From assembly GCF_008065135.1 (NCBI RefSeq), contig NZ_CP042914.1:1-64000 (forward strand): a DNA stretch of 64,000 nt. Direction: 5' to 3'. A model generated the notes under the pieces. It did no database searches. It saw only the letters and a program-made list of their open reading frames with translations, and was not told the DNA's origin. This document shows positions 24,429-34,200 of this stretch, one piece after another; position 1 is the first letter of the stretch; the number at the start of each line of letters is the position of its first letter. The translations under genes and the position numbers were made by a program. Origin of the DNA: Roseimaritima ulvae (GTDB taxonomy: Bacteria > Planctomycetota > Planctomycetia > Pirellulales > Pirellulaceae).

Positions 24429-26885
24429 GTGATCAAGGTTCTCTTCCAATCGCTGCGACTCGCCTTCGCGCTGGTGTGTGTGGGCGTGGGCCTGATCCTG
24501 GTCGGCCAGTGGCTGGGCGTGGTGCCGGATTCGCGGCTGATCGAATTGGACGGCCGCAAGCGGCAGTCGGAGGCCATCGCGGTCAACACCGCCACCATGA
24601 TTCGTGGGCAGAGTTGGCCGGCCTTGGAAGCTTCGCTGACCGCGATTGTCGAACGTGATCCCTCGCTGGTGTCGGTGGGCATCCGCACCAAAAGAGGCTA
24701 TCTGCGGCTGCAGACCTCGCAACACGGCGACAATTGGAAACTGGCTAAATCGGGCGATTCGGTGACCGCGGATTGGCCGGTGGGGCTGGATACGATGCGG
24801 GTCCCGATCACCGTGAACCAGCAGGACTGGGGACAGGTTGAGATGTGTTATCAGGCCCTCTCGGGACCGGGCTTGGCATCGCTGCTGAATCATCCGCTAA
24901 TGCGGTTGGTCGGATTCTTCTGCTTCGCAGGCATGGGCGCCTATACGTTTCTTGCGGCCCGCATCTTTGGCCTGTTCGACCGTACGCAGGTCGTCCCGGA
25001 TCGGGTGCGACAGGCCCTCGATACGCTGGCCGAAGGTCTGCTGGTGCTGAATGAGAAAGGCGAAATCAGAGTGGCCAATAAGGCCTTTTGCGAAACCACG
25101 AAGATGGATGAGCAACAACTGCTCGACCTGCGAGCCAGCAAATTGCCGTGGGTCGGTGGTCAACAGCGGCCACACAGTGAATACCCTTGGGCCCGGGCAT
25201 TGGCCGAACTCAAACCGCAATCGGAGGAACTGTTGCGGTTCCAACTGGCCGACGGAACCCAGCGGATCTTGTCCACCAATAGCGCGCCGATCATCTCTCC
25301 CGACGGCAGCAACCGCGGCACGCTGGCCACCTTTCGCGATGTCACCAACGTCGAAAAGCAGCGTGTGGAAATGGAGCGGATGTTGACCGTGCTGCAATCC
25401 AGCCGTGATGAAATCCGCCTGAAAAACAAAGAGCTGGAAGTGTTGGCCACGCAGGATTCGCTGACCGGTTGCCTGAATCGCCGCGCCTTCTTCGAGCGTC
25501 TGGCGCATTACTGGAACGCAGCGGAAAAGAATCGCTGGCCGCTGACCTGCATCATGATCGACAACGACTTCTTCAAGAACGTTAACGATACCTACGGGCA
25601 CCACGCCGGCGACGAACTGCTTCGCGCGGTTTCTAAAATGCTGCGCGAAATGCACGACCAGAAAGATCTGGTATGTCGCTACGGAGGTGAGGAGTTCTGT
25701 GTGATCTTGCCAGGACGCGACGCCCGCCAGGGCGAACGTCAGGCCGAACAGATCCGCACCCGCATCGAAGCCATCCGCCTGCCCGAATTTCCTGACCTGC
25801 GGACCACGGCCAGCCTGGGCGTGTCCGACCTCAGCCACCAACCGGCCGATCCTCAGGATCTGATCAATCAAGCCGACCGCTGTCTGTACGTGGCCAAACG
25901 CCAGGGCCGCAACCGGGTGATCGTTTACCTGCCTCAGTTCTCGGCCATGGACATCGACGAATCCAAGGTCAGCCGCACGGCCGAAGTGGAAGCGGAGGAG
26001 ACCGTTTCGGTGCCCTTCCAAGCCGTCATGGCGCTGGTCTCGGCACTGGCTTTCCGCGATGCCGAAACCGCCGAACACTCACGTCGCGTGGCGGATCTGG
26101 CGGTCACCGCCGCCCAAGGTCTGCTGGACCAACGTCAAACTTACCTGCTGGAAATCGCCGCCCTGCTGCATGACATCGGCAAAATCGGCGTCCCCGATAA
26201 CGTGTTGCTGAAACCCGGAAAGCTGACCCCCGAAGAGTGGCAGCTGATGAGCAAACACGATCGCATCGGCGTGGAGATCGTGGCCGGAACGTTTAATTGC
26301 GAAACGCTGTCCGAAATCATTCGCACCCACCACGCCTTCTTCGGTGGCCGCGGCAAGGACTCCTCGCTGCCTACCGGCCAAGAGATCCCGATCGGCGCGC
26401 GACTGCTGACGGTCTGCGACTCCTACGATGCCATCGTCAGCGATCGGCCGTATCGCAAAGGTCGCAGCCATCAAGAGGCCGTGGACGAACTGCGACGCTG
26501 CAGCGGCAGTCAATTTGATCCGGAAATCGTGGAACACTTCATCGCCGCCATCGAACACAAGCAACAAGCCGGCGAAACGACTCGACTGAGCGTGCCCAAA
26601 CACACGGCGTTGCAGTTGGGGCTGCAAATCGAGCGGCTGGCCGAAGCGCTTGATGAGCGGGACGCGGACTCGCTGCACGCCCTGGCCTCTCGCGTGGCTC
26701 AGGTCGCCCGGCACAGCGGTGTCGACTCCATCGCCGACGCCGCATCGCGTCTAGAACATGACGCCGCCAGCGATGATTCGGACTGGATGCATCTGCTGGC
26801 CACCACGGTGGAACTGTTGGACCTGTGCCGCTCCACGCAAAACGTGTTCCTGGCCGGCCAGAGCGAACCACTGCTAGTGGAATAA
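24429..26885 (+). CDS. Membrane PAS-GGDEF-HD signalling protein
   Basis: 818 residues from a GTG start. Two membrane helices (about 8-28 and 158-178) enclose a periplasmic region of about 130 residues. Next a PAS domain (about 190-320: VLNEKGEIRVANKAF), a GGDEF domain with YGGEEF near 417-422 (active-site form; the inhibitory RxxD is DQKD, so product inhibition may be lost), then an HD domain with LLHDIGKIGVPD near 578-589. The GYP motif is replaced by a GGRGKD-type segment, so phosphodiesterase activity is doubtful. The last 110 residues look Hpt-like without a clear histidine. The sensor resembles that of the histidine kinase at 28633. Likely synthesises c-di-GMP. Confidence 0.87.
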   Translation: MIKVLFQSLRLAFALVCVGVGLILVGQWLGVVPDSRLIELDGRKRQSEAIAVNTATMIRGQSWPALEASLTAIVERDPSLVSVGIRTKRGYLRLQTSQHGDNWKLAKSGDSVTADWPVGLDTMRVPITVNQQDWGQVEMCYQALSGPGLASLLNHPLMRLVGFFCFAGMGAYTFLAARIFGLFDRTQVVPDRVRQALDTLAEGLLVLNEKGEIRVANKAFCETTKMDEQQLLDLRASKLPWVGGQQRPHSEYPWARALAELKPQSEELLRFQLADGTQRILSTNSAPIISPDGSNRGTLATFRDVTNVEKQRVEMERMLTVLQSSRDEIRLKNKELEVLATQDSLTGCLNRRAFFERLAHYWNAAEKNRWPLTCIMIDNDFFKNVNDTYGHHAGDELLRAVSKMLREMHDQKDLVCRYGGEEFCVILPGRDARQGERQAEQIRTRIEAIRLPEFPDLRTTASLGVSDLSHQPADPQDLINQADRCLYVAKRQGRNRVIVYLPQFSAMDIDESKVSRTAEVEAEETVSVPFQAVMALVSALAFRDAETAEHSRRVADLAVTAAQGLLDQRQTYLLEIAALLHDIGKIGVPDNVLLKPGKLTPEEWQLMSKHDRIGVEIVAGTFNCETLSEIIRTHHAFFGGRGKDSSLPTGQEIPIGARLLTVCDSYDAIVSDRPYRKGRSHQEAVDELRRCSGSQFDPEIVEHFIAAIEHKQQAGETTRLSVPKHTALQLGLQIERLAEALDERDADSLHALASRVAQVARHSGVDSIADAASRLEHDAASDDSDWMHLLATTVELLDLCRSTQNVFLAGQSEPLLVE

Positions 26886-26888
26886 CCC

Positions 26889-26912
26889 GTAGCCGAAGTC
26901 GCCAGACTTTGG
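26889..26912 (+). repeat. GCCA-loop hairpin repeat, AAGTC-stem variant
   Basis: Flank GTAGCCG, stem AAGTC, loop GCCA, stem GACTT, flank TGG. Three bases after the stop of the GGDEF gene. Same stem as the copies at 1331 and 59959. Confidence 0.85.
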
Positions 26913-26935
26913 ATCGTAAGTCGACACTCAGCCAT

Positions 26936-27006
26936 GGTCGTTGTTCGCTCCGCGAACATAACGTTACGAGCAAAAAACGTTGCGTTCGCGGAGCGAACGA
27001 CGACCA
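26936..27006. terminator. Long palindrome between convergent genes
   Basis: Arms TGGTCG...GTTCGCTCCGCGAAC and GTTCGCGGAGCGAACGACGACCA pair around a roughly 25-base loop containing ACGTTACGAGCAAAAAACG. It lies between the convergent GGDEF and HD-GYP genes, so a bidirectional transcript-end structure is likely. No clean T-run follows either arm, so it may equally be a repeat element. Confidence 0.55.
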
Positions 27007-27008
27007 AG

Positions 27009-28265
27009 TCAATCGACTGGCGGGACGTCGACCAGTTCCAATTGCACCTGGATCACTTCCTCGCTGCTTTCGAAGAAGGCGTCCAGCACTCGGGGATCGA
27101 ACTGCGTGCCGCGGCCTTCTTCGAGAATCTGGAAGCACTTTTCCCGCGGCATGGCGTCTTTGTAGGGCCGCGCGCTGGACAGCGCATCGTAGACGTCCGC
27201 GACGCTGGTGATGCGGGCTTCCGGCGGAATGTCTTCGCCTTTCAAGCCCAGCGGATAACCGGTCCCATCCCAACGTTCGTGGTGCGACAGGGCGATCGTG
27301 GAAGCCAGTCGCAGCAGCGGACTGGACTGGGCAGCTAACAGCTGGCCGCCCGCCATCACGTGCCGTCGCAAGGCTTCGGTCTCGCGCGGCGAATGGGCGC
27401 GGATGATCGAATGGCCGATCGCCGCGTGTCGTTTGATGTAGGCAAACTCGTCCGGGTCCAGTCGACCAGGCTTGTGCAACACGGCGTCGGGGATGGCGAT
27501 CTTGCCGACGTCGTGCAGCTGGGCGGCCAGTTCGATGTTGCTGACTTCGTCGGCCGTGAATCCCATTCGTTTGGCGATGATGCCTGCAAAACGACCCACT
27601 CGGACCACGTGGTTGCCGGTTTCGGTATCCCGGTATTCGGCGGCTCGAGCGAGACATTCCACGACTTCACGTCGCGAGAATTCCAACTCGCGAGTCCGGT
27701 CTTTGACGCGTTGTTCCAACTGCTGAGCGTACCGCGCCAGCTGGTTCTGAAAGGATCGTGTGACCAGCGTATTGCGGACCCGCGGCAACAGGTCGTTGGG
27801 GTCCACGGGCTTGGCCAGAAAGTCGGTGGCACCCAAGGACAGGCAAGTCCGTTTGGTTTCGTTGTCGGTATTGGCGGTTACGATCAGGACCGGCAAAAAA
27901 CGCAGTCGTGGATGTTGGCGGATCTGTCCCAACAGATCGATGCCCGAAACATCCGGCATCATCACGTCCAACAACAATAGATCGGGACGTTGCTGTTCCA
28001 ACCAACCCATGGCGGTGGTGGAATCGGTGCTGGTTTGAATGTTGGTGTAGCCCGCGCTTTCCAGAAAACGTTTCAGCACCCGCACATTGGCCATCTCGTC
28101 ATCCAAGATCAGCACCTTGGCGGCGGTGATCGCGGGGGGCTTGGTTTCCTGAGCCCGCACGGCGGTGGCCGGAGCAGCATTTTGGCGGTTGGGGTTGCCT
28201 GCAGCGGCTAGACCGACGGTCGGTTGCGGCGGATTGCCGGGTGAGATGGGGTCCGCCGTCGACAT
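27009..28265 (-). CDS. RpfG-type response regulator with HD-GYP c-di-GMP phosphodiesterase domain
   Basis: 418 residues from the ATG at 28265 (AAGGA upstream). A low-complexity leader is followed by a receiver domain (about 45-165) with LILDDE and phospho-acceptor in LLLLDVMMPD near residue 99. A coiled region precedes the HD-GYP domain (about 200-400): LHDVGKIAIPDAVLHKPG, SHHERWDGTGYPLGLKGEDIPPEARI, DVYDALSSARPYKDAM. All HD-GYP ligands look intact, so it should degrade c-di-GMP when phosphorylated. The hybrid kinase at 28633 on the same strand is a natural partner (inference). Confidence 0.9.
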   Translation of the reverse strand: MSTADPISPGNPPQPTVGLAAAGNPNRQNAAPATAVRAQETKPPAITAAKVLILDDEMANVRVLKRFLESAGYTNIQTSTDSTTAMGWLEQQRPDLLLLDVMMPDVSGIDLLGQIRQHPRLRFLPVLIVTANTDNETKRTCLSLGATDFLAKPVDPNDLLPRVRNTLVTRSFQNQLARYAQQLEQRVKDRTRELEFSRREVVECLARAAEYRDTETGNHVVRVGRFAGIIAKRMGFTADEVSNIELAAQLHDVGKIAIPDAVLHKPGRLDPDEFAYIKRHAAIGHSIIRAHSPRETEALRRHVMAGGQLLAAQSSPLLRLASTIALSHHERWDGTGYPLGLKGEDIPPEARITSVADVYDALSSARPYKDAMPREKCFQILEEGRGTQFDPRVLDAFFESSEEVIQVQLELVDVPPVD

Positions 28266-28369
28266 CCTCAATCCTTTACCGCAGCCTAAAAAGTTCGTCC
28301 CAATCGTACTTTTATAGGCATCGGCCATTCCGCCGCTTAGGCATTAACCAAATGCCGCCGATGTGGCGG

Positions 28370-28577
28370 CCGCCCCCTCCTCGCTGACGCTCGACTCTCC
28401 CAGAGGGCATTGGTGTCTACACAAGTTTGTACAACCCCATTTCACCCTCCCTCCGGGAGGGTCGCGAGGGGACGAGCGGGGAGGGGGTTTGGTTTTTCAA
28501 GATGCCATTTACGGTTGCCCACATCCAGAAAACCCTCCCCTCGCTAAGGCTCGACCCTCCCGGAGGGAGGGTGGAGG
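28370..28577. repeat. CCCTCC/GGAGGG palindromic repeats (intergenic 28266-28632)
   Basis: Several GC-rich fold-back segments: CCTCCTCGCTGACGCTCGAC, CCCTCCCTCCGGGAGGG, and CCTCCCCTCGCTAAGG with CCCTCCCGGAGGGAGGG. Same family as 1147-1310 and 54630-54755. Nothing else is recognisable in this 367-base gap between the hybrid kinase and the response regulator. Confidence 0.7.
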
Positions 28578-28632
28578 GAATCCGGCAATCATAAATTTCA
28601 TGTCCTTTGGAGACGGATGAACCAACATTCCG

Positions 28633-31263
28633 CTAAGCGGGCACCTCCACCTGCTCGATCCAGCCCTGCAGACACTGCATCAGACGTTCGCAATCGGCTC
28701 GCTGCCCGGATTCGGCGGCTTGCTGCAGTTCGGCCGCGGGGGTCACCAACGGTTGGAAGCCGGTGGTGCCGGCCGAGCCCTTCATCCAGTGGGCCAGTTC
28801 GGCCAGAGCCGCCAATTCGCCCAGCTCCAAGGCCTTCTGCATGGTCTCAAACCGTTCTTGCAAACGGGGAATAAAGTCGACCACGATCTCGCGGAACTCC
28901 TCGTCGTCCATCGGCAGTGAGGACCGCAAAGGAGCCGCCGGCGGTTGCCGGTGGGTCGCGACGACGGCTTGCATTTCCTGCACGTCGGCGACCAGCGTGT
29001 TCTCCACATCCCCCGCCGATCCGAGCTTCGCAGCCGCCGACTTGGACAACTTCGTCGGCGACGAATTACCTGCGGCGGGGGCTGCTGGTGTTGGAGCCGC
29101 CGCTGCAGGAGCTGCTGCGGGCGTCTGCGGGTCCGCCACGACGCCGACGAATCCGGCCACGGTTTGCACCAGCAAGTCAACGTTCACGGGCTTGGTCAAA
29201 AATTCATTGCAGCCGACGTTCAGGCATCGTTCGCGGTCGCCCTTCATGGCATTGCCGGTCAGGGCGATGATCGGCACGTCACAGCCGGTCGATCGGATCA
29301 TGCTGGTCGCTCGATAACCATCCAGGACGGGCATTTGCATGTCCATCAATACCAGATCAAAGGGCGTGCGGCTGATCTCGCGTAAGGCTTCGCGGCCGTC
29401 GGCTCCGGTGGTCACGATCGCCCCGGCGCGTCGCAGGACTAGTTCGATCAGGCGGCGGTTGGCTTCCCCGTCGTCGACCACCAGGATTTGTTTGGGTTGC
29501 AGACGCAGCGAGTTGGCGGAGTCTGGATTGGCCGTTAACCGCTTCACGGCCGACTCGATTTCTTGGACAGACAGCATCCGCGTACCCCGCAACGATCCGG
29601 TGGGAATCCGCACCAAAAACTTGCTGCCCACGCCTTCTTCGCTGCTGACAGTCAGACTGCCGCCCATGGCTTCGGCAAACTGGCGGCTGATCGCCAAACC
29701 CAATCCGGTGCCGCCAAAGCGGCGGGTGGTTGAACCGTCGGCCTGTTGAAAAGCATCGAAGATTCGCAGCTGTTGTTCGGGCGTCATGCCGATCCCGGTA
29801 TCGCGAACTTCGATTTCGATCTCCGGTTGCTTGCCGCGGGTCATCCGCACCGAAATCTCCACACCGCCGCTTTCAGTGAACTTGATCGCGTTGCCCGTCA
29901 GGTTGGTGATAATCTGGCGGATTTTGGTGGGGTCCGACTGGATGTATTCGGGCAGCTCGGTCCTAAATTCAGCCTTCAGATACAGTCCCGATTCCTCGGC
30001 ACGCTGCGATAACACCGAAACCACATCGTGGGTGATCTGCCACACCGAGCAATCGATCTGTTCGACTTGCAGCCGACCGGATTCGATCTTCGATAGGTCC
30101 AGGATGTCGTTGATCAATTCCAGCAGATGTCGACCACTGCGGTGAATCATATCCAGATATTCGACTTCTTCTTCCCGGCTGGACGCCATTCCGCGACGCA
30201 GTACGTCGGCAAACCCTAAGACGGCGTTCAGCGGCGTGCGAATCTCGTGGCTCATGTTGGCGACAAACGCACTCTTGGCCGCGCTGGCTGCGTCGGCTTG
30301 ATCGCGGGCCGTGCGAAGTTGAACTTTGATTTCTTCCAAATGGGTGACGTCGTCGCAGCAGATCATCACGCCGCGGACCACGCCGCCGCTGGCCAGCACC
30401 GGCGAACAGCTGATATTCAGGGTGCGTTGGTTGCCATGCGAATCGGTGATCTCCAGCATCTGCCCGACCAACGCCCGGCCGCCCTGCTGGGATTCCACCC
30501 AGGGCATCGTCGGTTCGCATTCTGCGGCCGCGGCGTGGCTGGCGCGATCGGCCGGTTCGGACCAGGGTAGATTGCGGATCGGTTGCCCGACCAGTTGTGT
30601 GGAGGGAACCTGTAACAGTTCAGCGAACACGCGGTTGGCAAATCGGATCACGCCCTTGTGATCGACCAACACCAAACTTTCCGCCAACACGTCCAAGGCT
30701 TCGCGGACCCGTCCCGGTACCGCGCTGTTGGGATCCAATTGTTTCAGCATGCGGCCGAAATAGAACCAAAACATCAGACAGGTCGCCGCCCCGATCAACA
30801 ATGGGACCGTGATCGAGCGTTGCTGCAAGAAACCCAACACGCCCGTGTTGGCCAGCGGGATGAAGGCGACCTCGACGGTGCCCCAGGGCTGGCCTTGCGC
30901 GATCAGGGGCACGCGAATCTGATCCGATGACGAGGTTTCTCCGTCACCCAGCGACCATCGCTGTTGATGATCGCCGGTGGATACCAGCAACCGTCCACCG
31001 TGGCGGCGAATACCGACGCTGCGAATCTGCGGGTTGTGCTCGGCGACCGCCACCAACGTCAGCTCCATCATCGACGTTTCACCCTGGGCCAGCATGGCCG
31101 AGCTGTAGACGGCGATTGATTCGCACAGTTGGGCGCGGCCGCGAGCGATGGCCGGACGTTCGTCCGGTAAGATGCCAAAAAACACCGCCATCAACAAAGC
31201 GCTGACGACGATGCCCGCGGCACCAAACGCCAATCGCAGTCGTGCAGTGATTTGTCGGTTCAT
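28633..31263 (-). CDS. Hybrid histidine kinase with receiver and Hpt domains
   Basis: 876 residues from the ATG at 31263. Two membrane helices (about 10-30 and 160-180) bound a periplasmic sensor similar in size and sequence to that of the GGDEF protein (PDERPAIARGRAQLCESIAV, VGIRRHGGRLLVST). Then PAS (about 205-320), HisKA with MSHEIRTPLNAVLGF and His near 339, HATPase with GTGLGLAISRQFAEAMGG near 513, a receiver with DLVLMDMQMPVLDGY near 638, an Ala/Pro linker, and an Hpt domain LAHWMKGSAGTTGF near 823. All phosphorelay residues appear present. The ATG is only 13 bases after the stop of the giant surface-protein gene, so the two are probably co-transcribed. Confidence 0.92.
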   Translation of the reverse strand: MNRQITARLRLAFGAAGIVVSALLMAVFFGILPDERPAIARGRAQLCESIAVYSSAMLAQGETSMMELTLVAVAEHNPQIRSVGIRRHGGRLLVSTGDHQQRWSLGDGETSSSDQIRVPLIAQGQPWGTVEVAFIPLANTGVLGFLQQRSITVPLLIGAATCLMFWFYFGRMLKQLDPNSAVPGRVREALDVLAESLVLVDHKGVIRFANRVFAELLQVPSTQLVGQPIRNLPWSEPADRASHAAAAECEPTMPWVESQQGGRALVGQMLEITDSHGNQRTLNISCSPVLASGGVVRGVMICCDDVTHLEEIKVQLRTARDQADAASAAKSAFVANMSHEIRTPLNAVLGFADVLRRGMASSREEEVEYLDMIHRSGRHLLELINDILDLSKIESGRLQVEQIDCSVWQITHDVVSVLSQRAEESGLYLKAEFRTELPEYIQSDPTKIRQIITNLTGNAIKFTESGGVEISVRMTRGKQPEIEIEVRDTGIGMTPEQQLRIFDAFQQADGSTTRRFGGTGLGLAISRQFAEAMGGSLTVSSEEGVGSKFLVRIPTGSLRGTRMLSVQEIESAVKRLTANPDSANSLRLQPKQILVVDDGEANRRLIELVLRRAGAIVTTGADGREALREISRTPFDLVLMDMQMPVLDGYRATSMIRSTGCDVPIIALTGNAMKGDRERCLNVGCNEFLTKPVNVDLLVQTVAGFVGVVADPQTPAAAPAAAAPTPAAPAAGNSSPTKLSKSAAAKLGSAGDVENTLVADVQEMQAVVATHRQPPAAPLRSSLPMDDEEFREIVVDFIPRLQERFETMQKALELGELAALAELAHWMKGSAGTTGFQPLVTPAAELQQAAESGQRADCERLMQCLQGWIEQVEVPA

Positions 31264-31276
31264 GTTTTCATTCTGC

Positions 31277-34200
31277 CTAAGCGTCCGCCCCCACCGGCTC
31301 GGTTGACGGATGTTCGTCGACCATCGATTCGAGGGATTCGTCGTCTTCCTCGGCTCCATCCACGGCATTCAGGATCGCCATGGGGTCCATTAAACGCCAC
31401 ATCGGCAGATTGGCCATCACACTGCTAAGTAAAATCCCACCTCGGATCACCCACACCACATACCCCACGGTAATGCTGGTCGTGGCCGTTACGGTCGCCC
31501 CAATCGTCAAGGTCGTGGTGGACACCGAGGAATCGATTTGTTCCTGCATCGAATCGATAGCCTGCCACATCTGCGGCTGAGTGATGGCATCGCGGATTTG
31601 AGCCACGGCGGTGGCGTAAGCGGCTCTGATTTCTTCTCGGTTGTCCGACACCGCACCTTCGCCCAACACTCGCTCGGTGACTTCGACGACCGCTTCGACT
31701 ATGTGGTCCGAGCGGAGCGTCCAGGTAAAGCCCTGCGAGCCATCGTGCAGCCCGGCGGGCGGCCCCGCCGCCACGTCGATCGCGGCGGGTCGGCCGGTTT
31801 GCGGCGGTGCGTTGGGCACCACGGGCAGCTCGCTGACGGTCGGTTCCTCTTCCGGTGTTTCCTCCTGCGGTTCAACCGGAGCGGGTTCCTCCTGCGGTTC
31901 GCTGGGTTCGGAAGACGTTTCCGCCGGTGCATCGTAGCTCGGTGGCAGGGCAGCCGGAGTGACGGGGATCTGGGGTACACTGAATCGCACGGTTACCGGA
32001 TCGCTATAAACGGTGCCGTCGAACAGGCGGTAAGTCATGAAGGTGTCGCCGTCCCCATCGGCTTGGTATGCAAACCTGCCGCCACCCAGATCGGTCAGCG
32101 TGCCGTGTTCCGGGGCACTGACGATATGCAGCGTCAAGGCATCCCCGTCCACGTCATAGTCGTTGGCCATCAAATCGGCTGCGGTAAACGTGACCGCGTC
32201 GTCCAGCACCAAGATGCGGTCGTTTCGACCCACCGCCACATCATTGACACTGTTCACGGTGACCACAAACGAAGTGTCCGTGGTCAGCGTGCCATCGCTG
32301 ACGGTGATCGTAATCACGCTGGCTCCGGATTGGTTGGCCACCGGCGCCACCATGATCGTGCGATTGGCACCGCTGCCGCCCAGCGTGATGCCCGCATTGC
32401 GAATCACGGCTGGATTGCTGGAAGAGGCGGTGACCGACAATCCCGTCGCGGCGGATTCCAAGTCTCCGATCGTAAACGTCAACACGCCGCTGGGTTGGTC
32501 TTCGTTTAATGTCTGGTCCGGCACCGCGGTGATCGAGGGAGCTTCGTTGCCATCGGTCACCGTGACCGCAATGCTTTGGGTGGTCGATCCACCGGCACCG
32601 TCATCGGCCGTGACTTCGACTTCGTAAACATTATCCGCATTGAAGTCGCTGGGCGACTCAAAATCGGGTGCGACGAGAAAGACCAACTGATTTGAAGCGT
32701 TGAGCGTAAAGCGGCCGGCGTCGGCACCTCCGCTGAGCGTGAACGAAATCGTTTGAGCCGGAATATCGGCGTCGGTTGCCGACAACGTTTGCACGATCGT
32801 CCGATTCTCGGTGATCGACACAGTGCCGCTGGAGGTGAACACCGGCAGATTGTCGTTGTTATCACCGATGGTGATCCCGAATGATTGGGTGCGGGTCGAA
32901 CTGTCGCTGCTGGTGGCGCGAACCACGATGTTGTGGCTGATGGCGACTTCCGCATCCAGGGTTCCGGCAACCGTCACCACGCCGGTGCTGCTGTTAATCG
33001 TAAACCGTCCGCCCGCATCATCTTCCAGCGAATAACTGACCGTATCGGTTACGTCGGCGTCGCCGGCGGCAGTCGTAATCCCGACCACGGTCCCGATCGC
33101 CGCGTTTTCAGCTACCAAATTGGCAGCGCCATCGGCATCGACGATCGGACTGATGGCCGATTCGTTGATATCGCTAATGTCGATCTGAAATGCTTTTGTT
33201 CTGAACGAACCATCACTGCTGAAAGCCCGGACCACCACGGTATGTTCGTTGTCGTCTTCTGCGTCCAACGCGCCGGAGACCGTCACGACGCCCGTCGTGG
33301 CATTGATCGTGAACCTACCCGCAGCATCATTGATGAGTGTGTAACTGATCGTGTTGTTGGTAACGTCGGCGTCACTGGCCGAAGCGGTGATACCCACTGC
33401 GGATCCGGCCGCCGCGTTTTCGGCCACCGCATTGGCAGCGCCATCGGCATCGACGATCGTGCTGACGTTCGATTCGTTCACGTCGGCGACGTTGATCGTG
33501 AAGGACTTTGTGGTGGTCGAGGTGTCGCTGCTGGTGGCACGCACCACGATCGTGTGGCTGGTGGCCGTTTCCGCGTCGAGCGCTGCGTCCACGGTGACCA
33601 CGCCGGTGGTGCTGTGAATCGTAAAGCGTCCGCCGGCGTCATCGTCCAGCGAATACGTGATCGTGTTGTTGGTCGCATCGGCATCGCTGGCTGCGGCGGT
33701 GATGCCCACTGCGGCACCGGTCGCCGCGTTTTCGGCCACGGTGTTGGCCGCGGCGTTGCCGTCGACGATCGCACCAACATCAAATTCGTCGACGTCCTGC
33801 AACAGGATGGTGATCGAAGCCGAGTCGTCGGGACTGCCGGGGATACTGGCGTCATCGACGGTGACCGTGACGTCATAGGAAGATTTTGTTTCGTAGTCCA
33901 GCGTCACCGAACTTTTGAGCCTTAATTCCAAACCGTCGATTTCGAAGGCCGCCGCATCCGCACCGCTCAGGCCCAGCGTGTTGAGGCCGTTGCCATCGTC
34001 GGTGATCACGATGTTGGCCACCTTTAAACCGCCGGCGGTACTGGTGTTTTCATTGATCGGCGAGACCACATTATCGAGCGAAACGCTTGGCGCCGTGTTG
34101 GCGACGGCGTTGACCGTGATATTCGCCGTGGCGATGCCGCCACCCAGTCCGCCGTCGTTGTCGGTCAGGGATGCCTGGACAGCAAAACTGGCCGGCCCTG

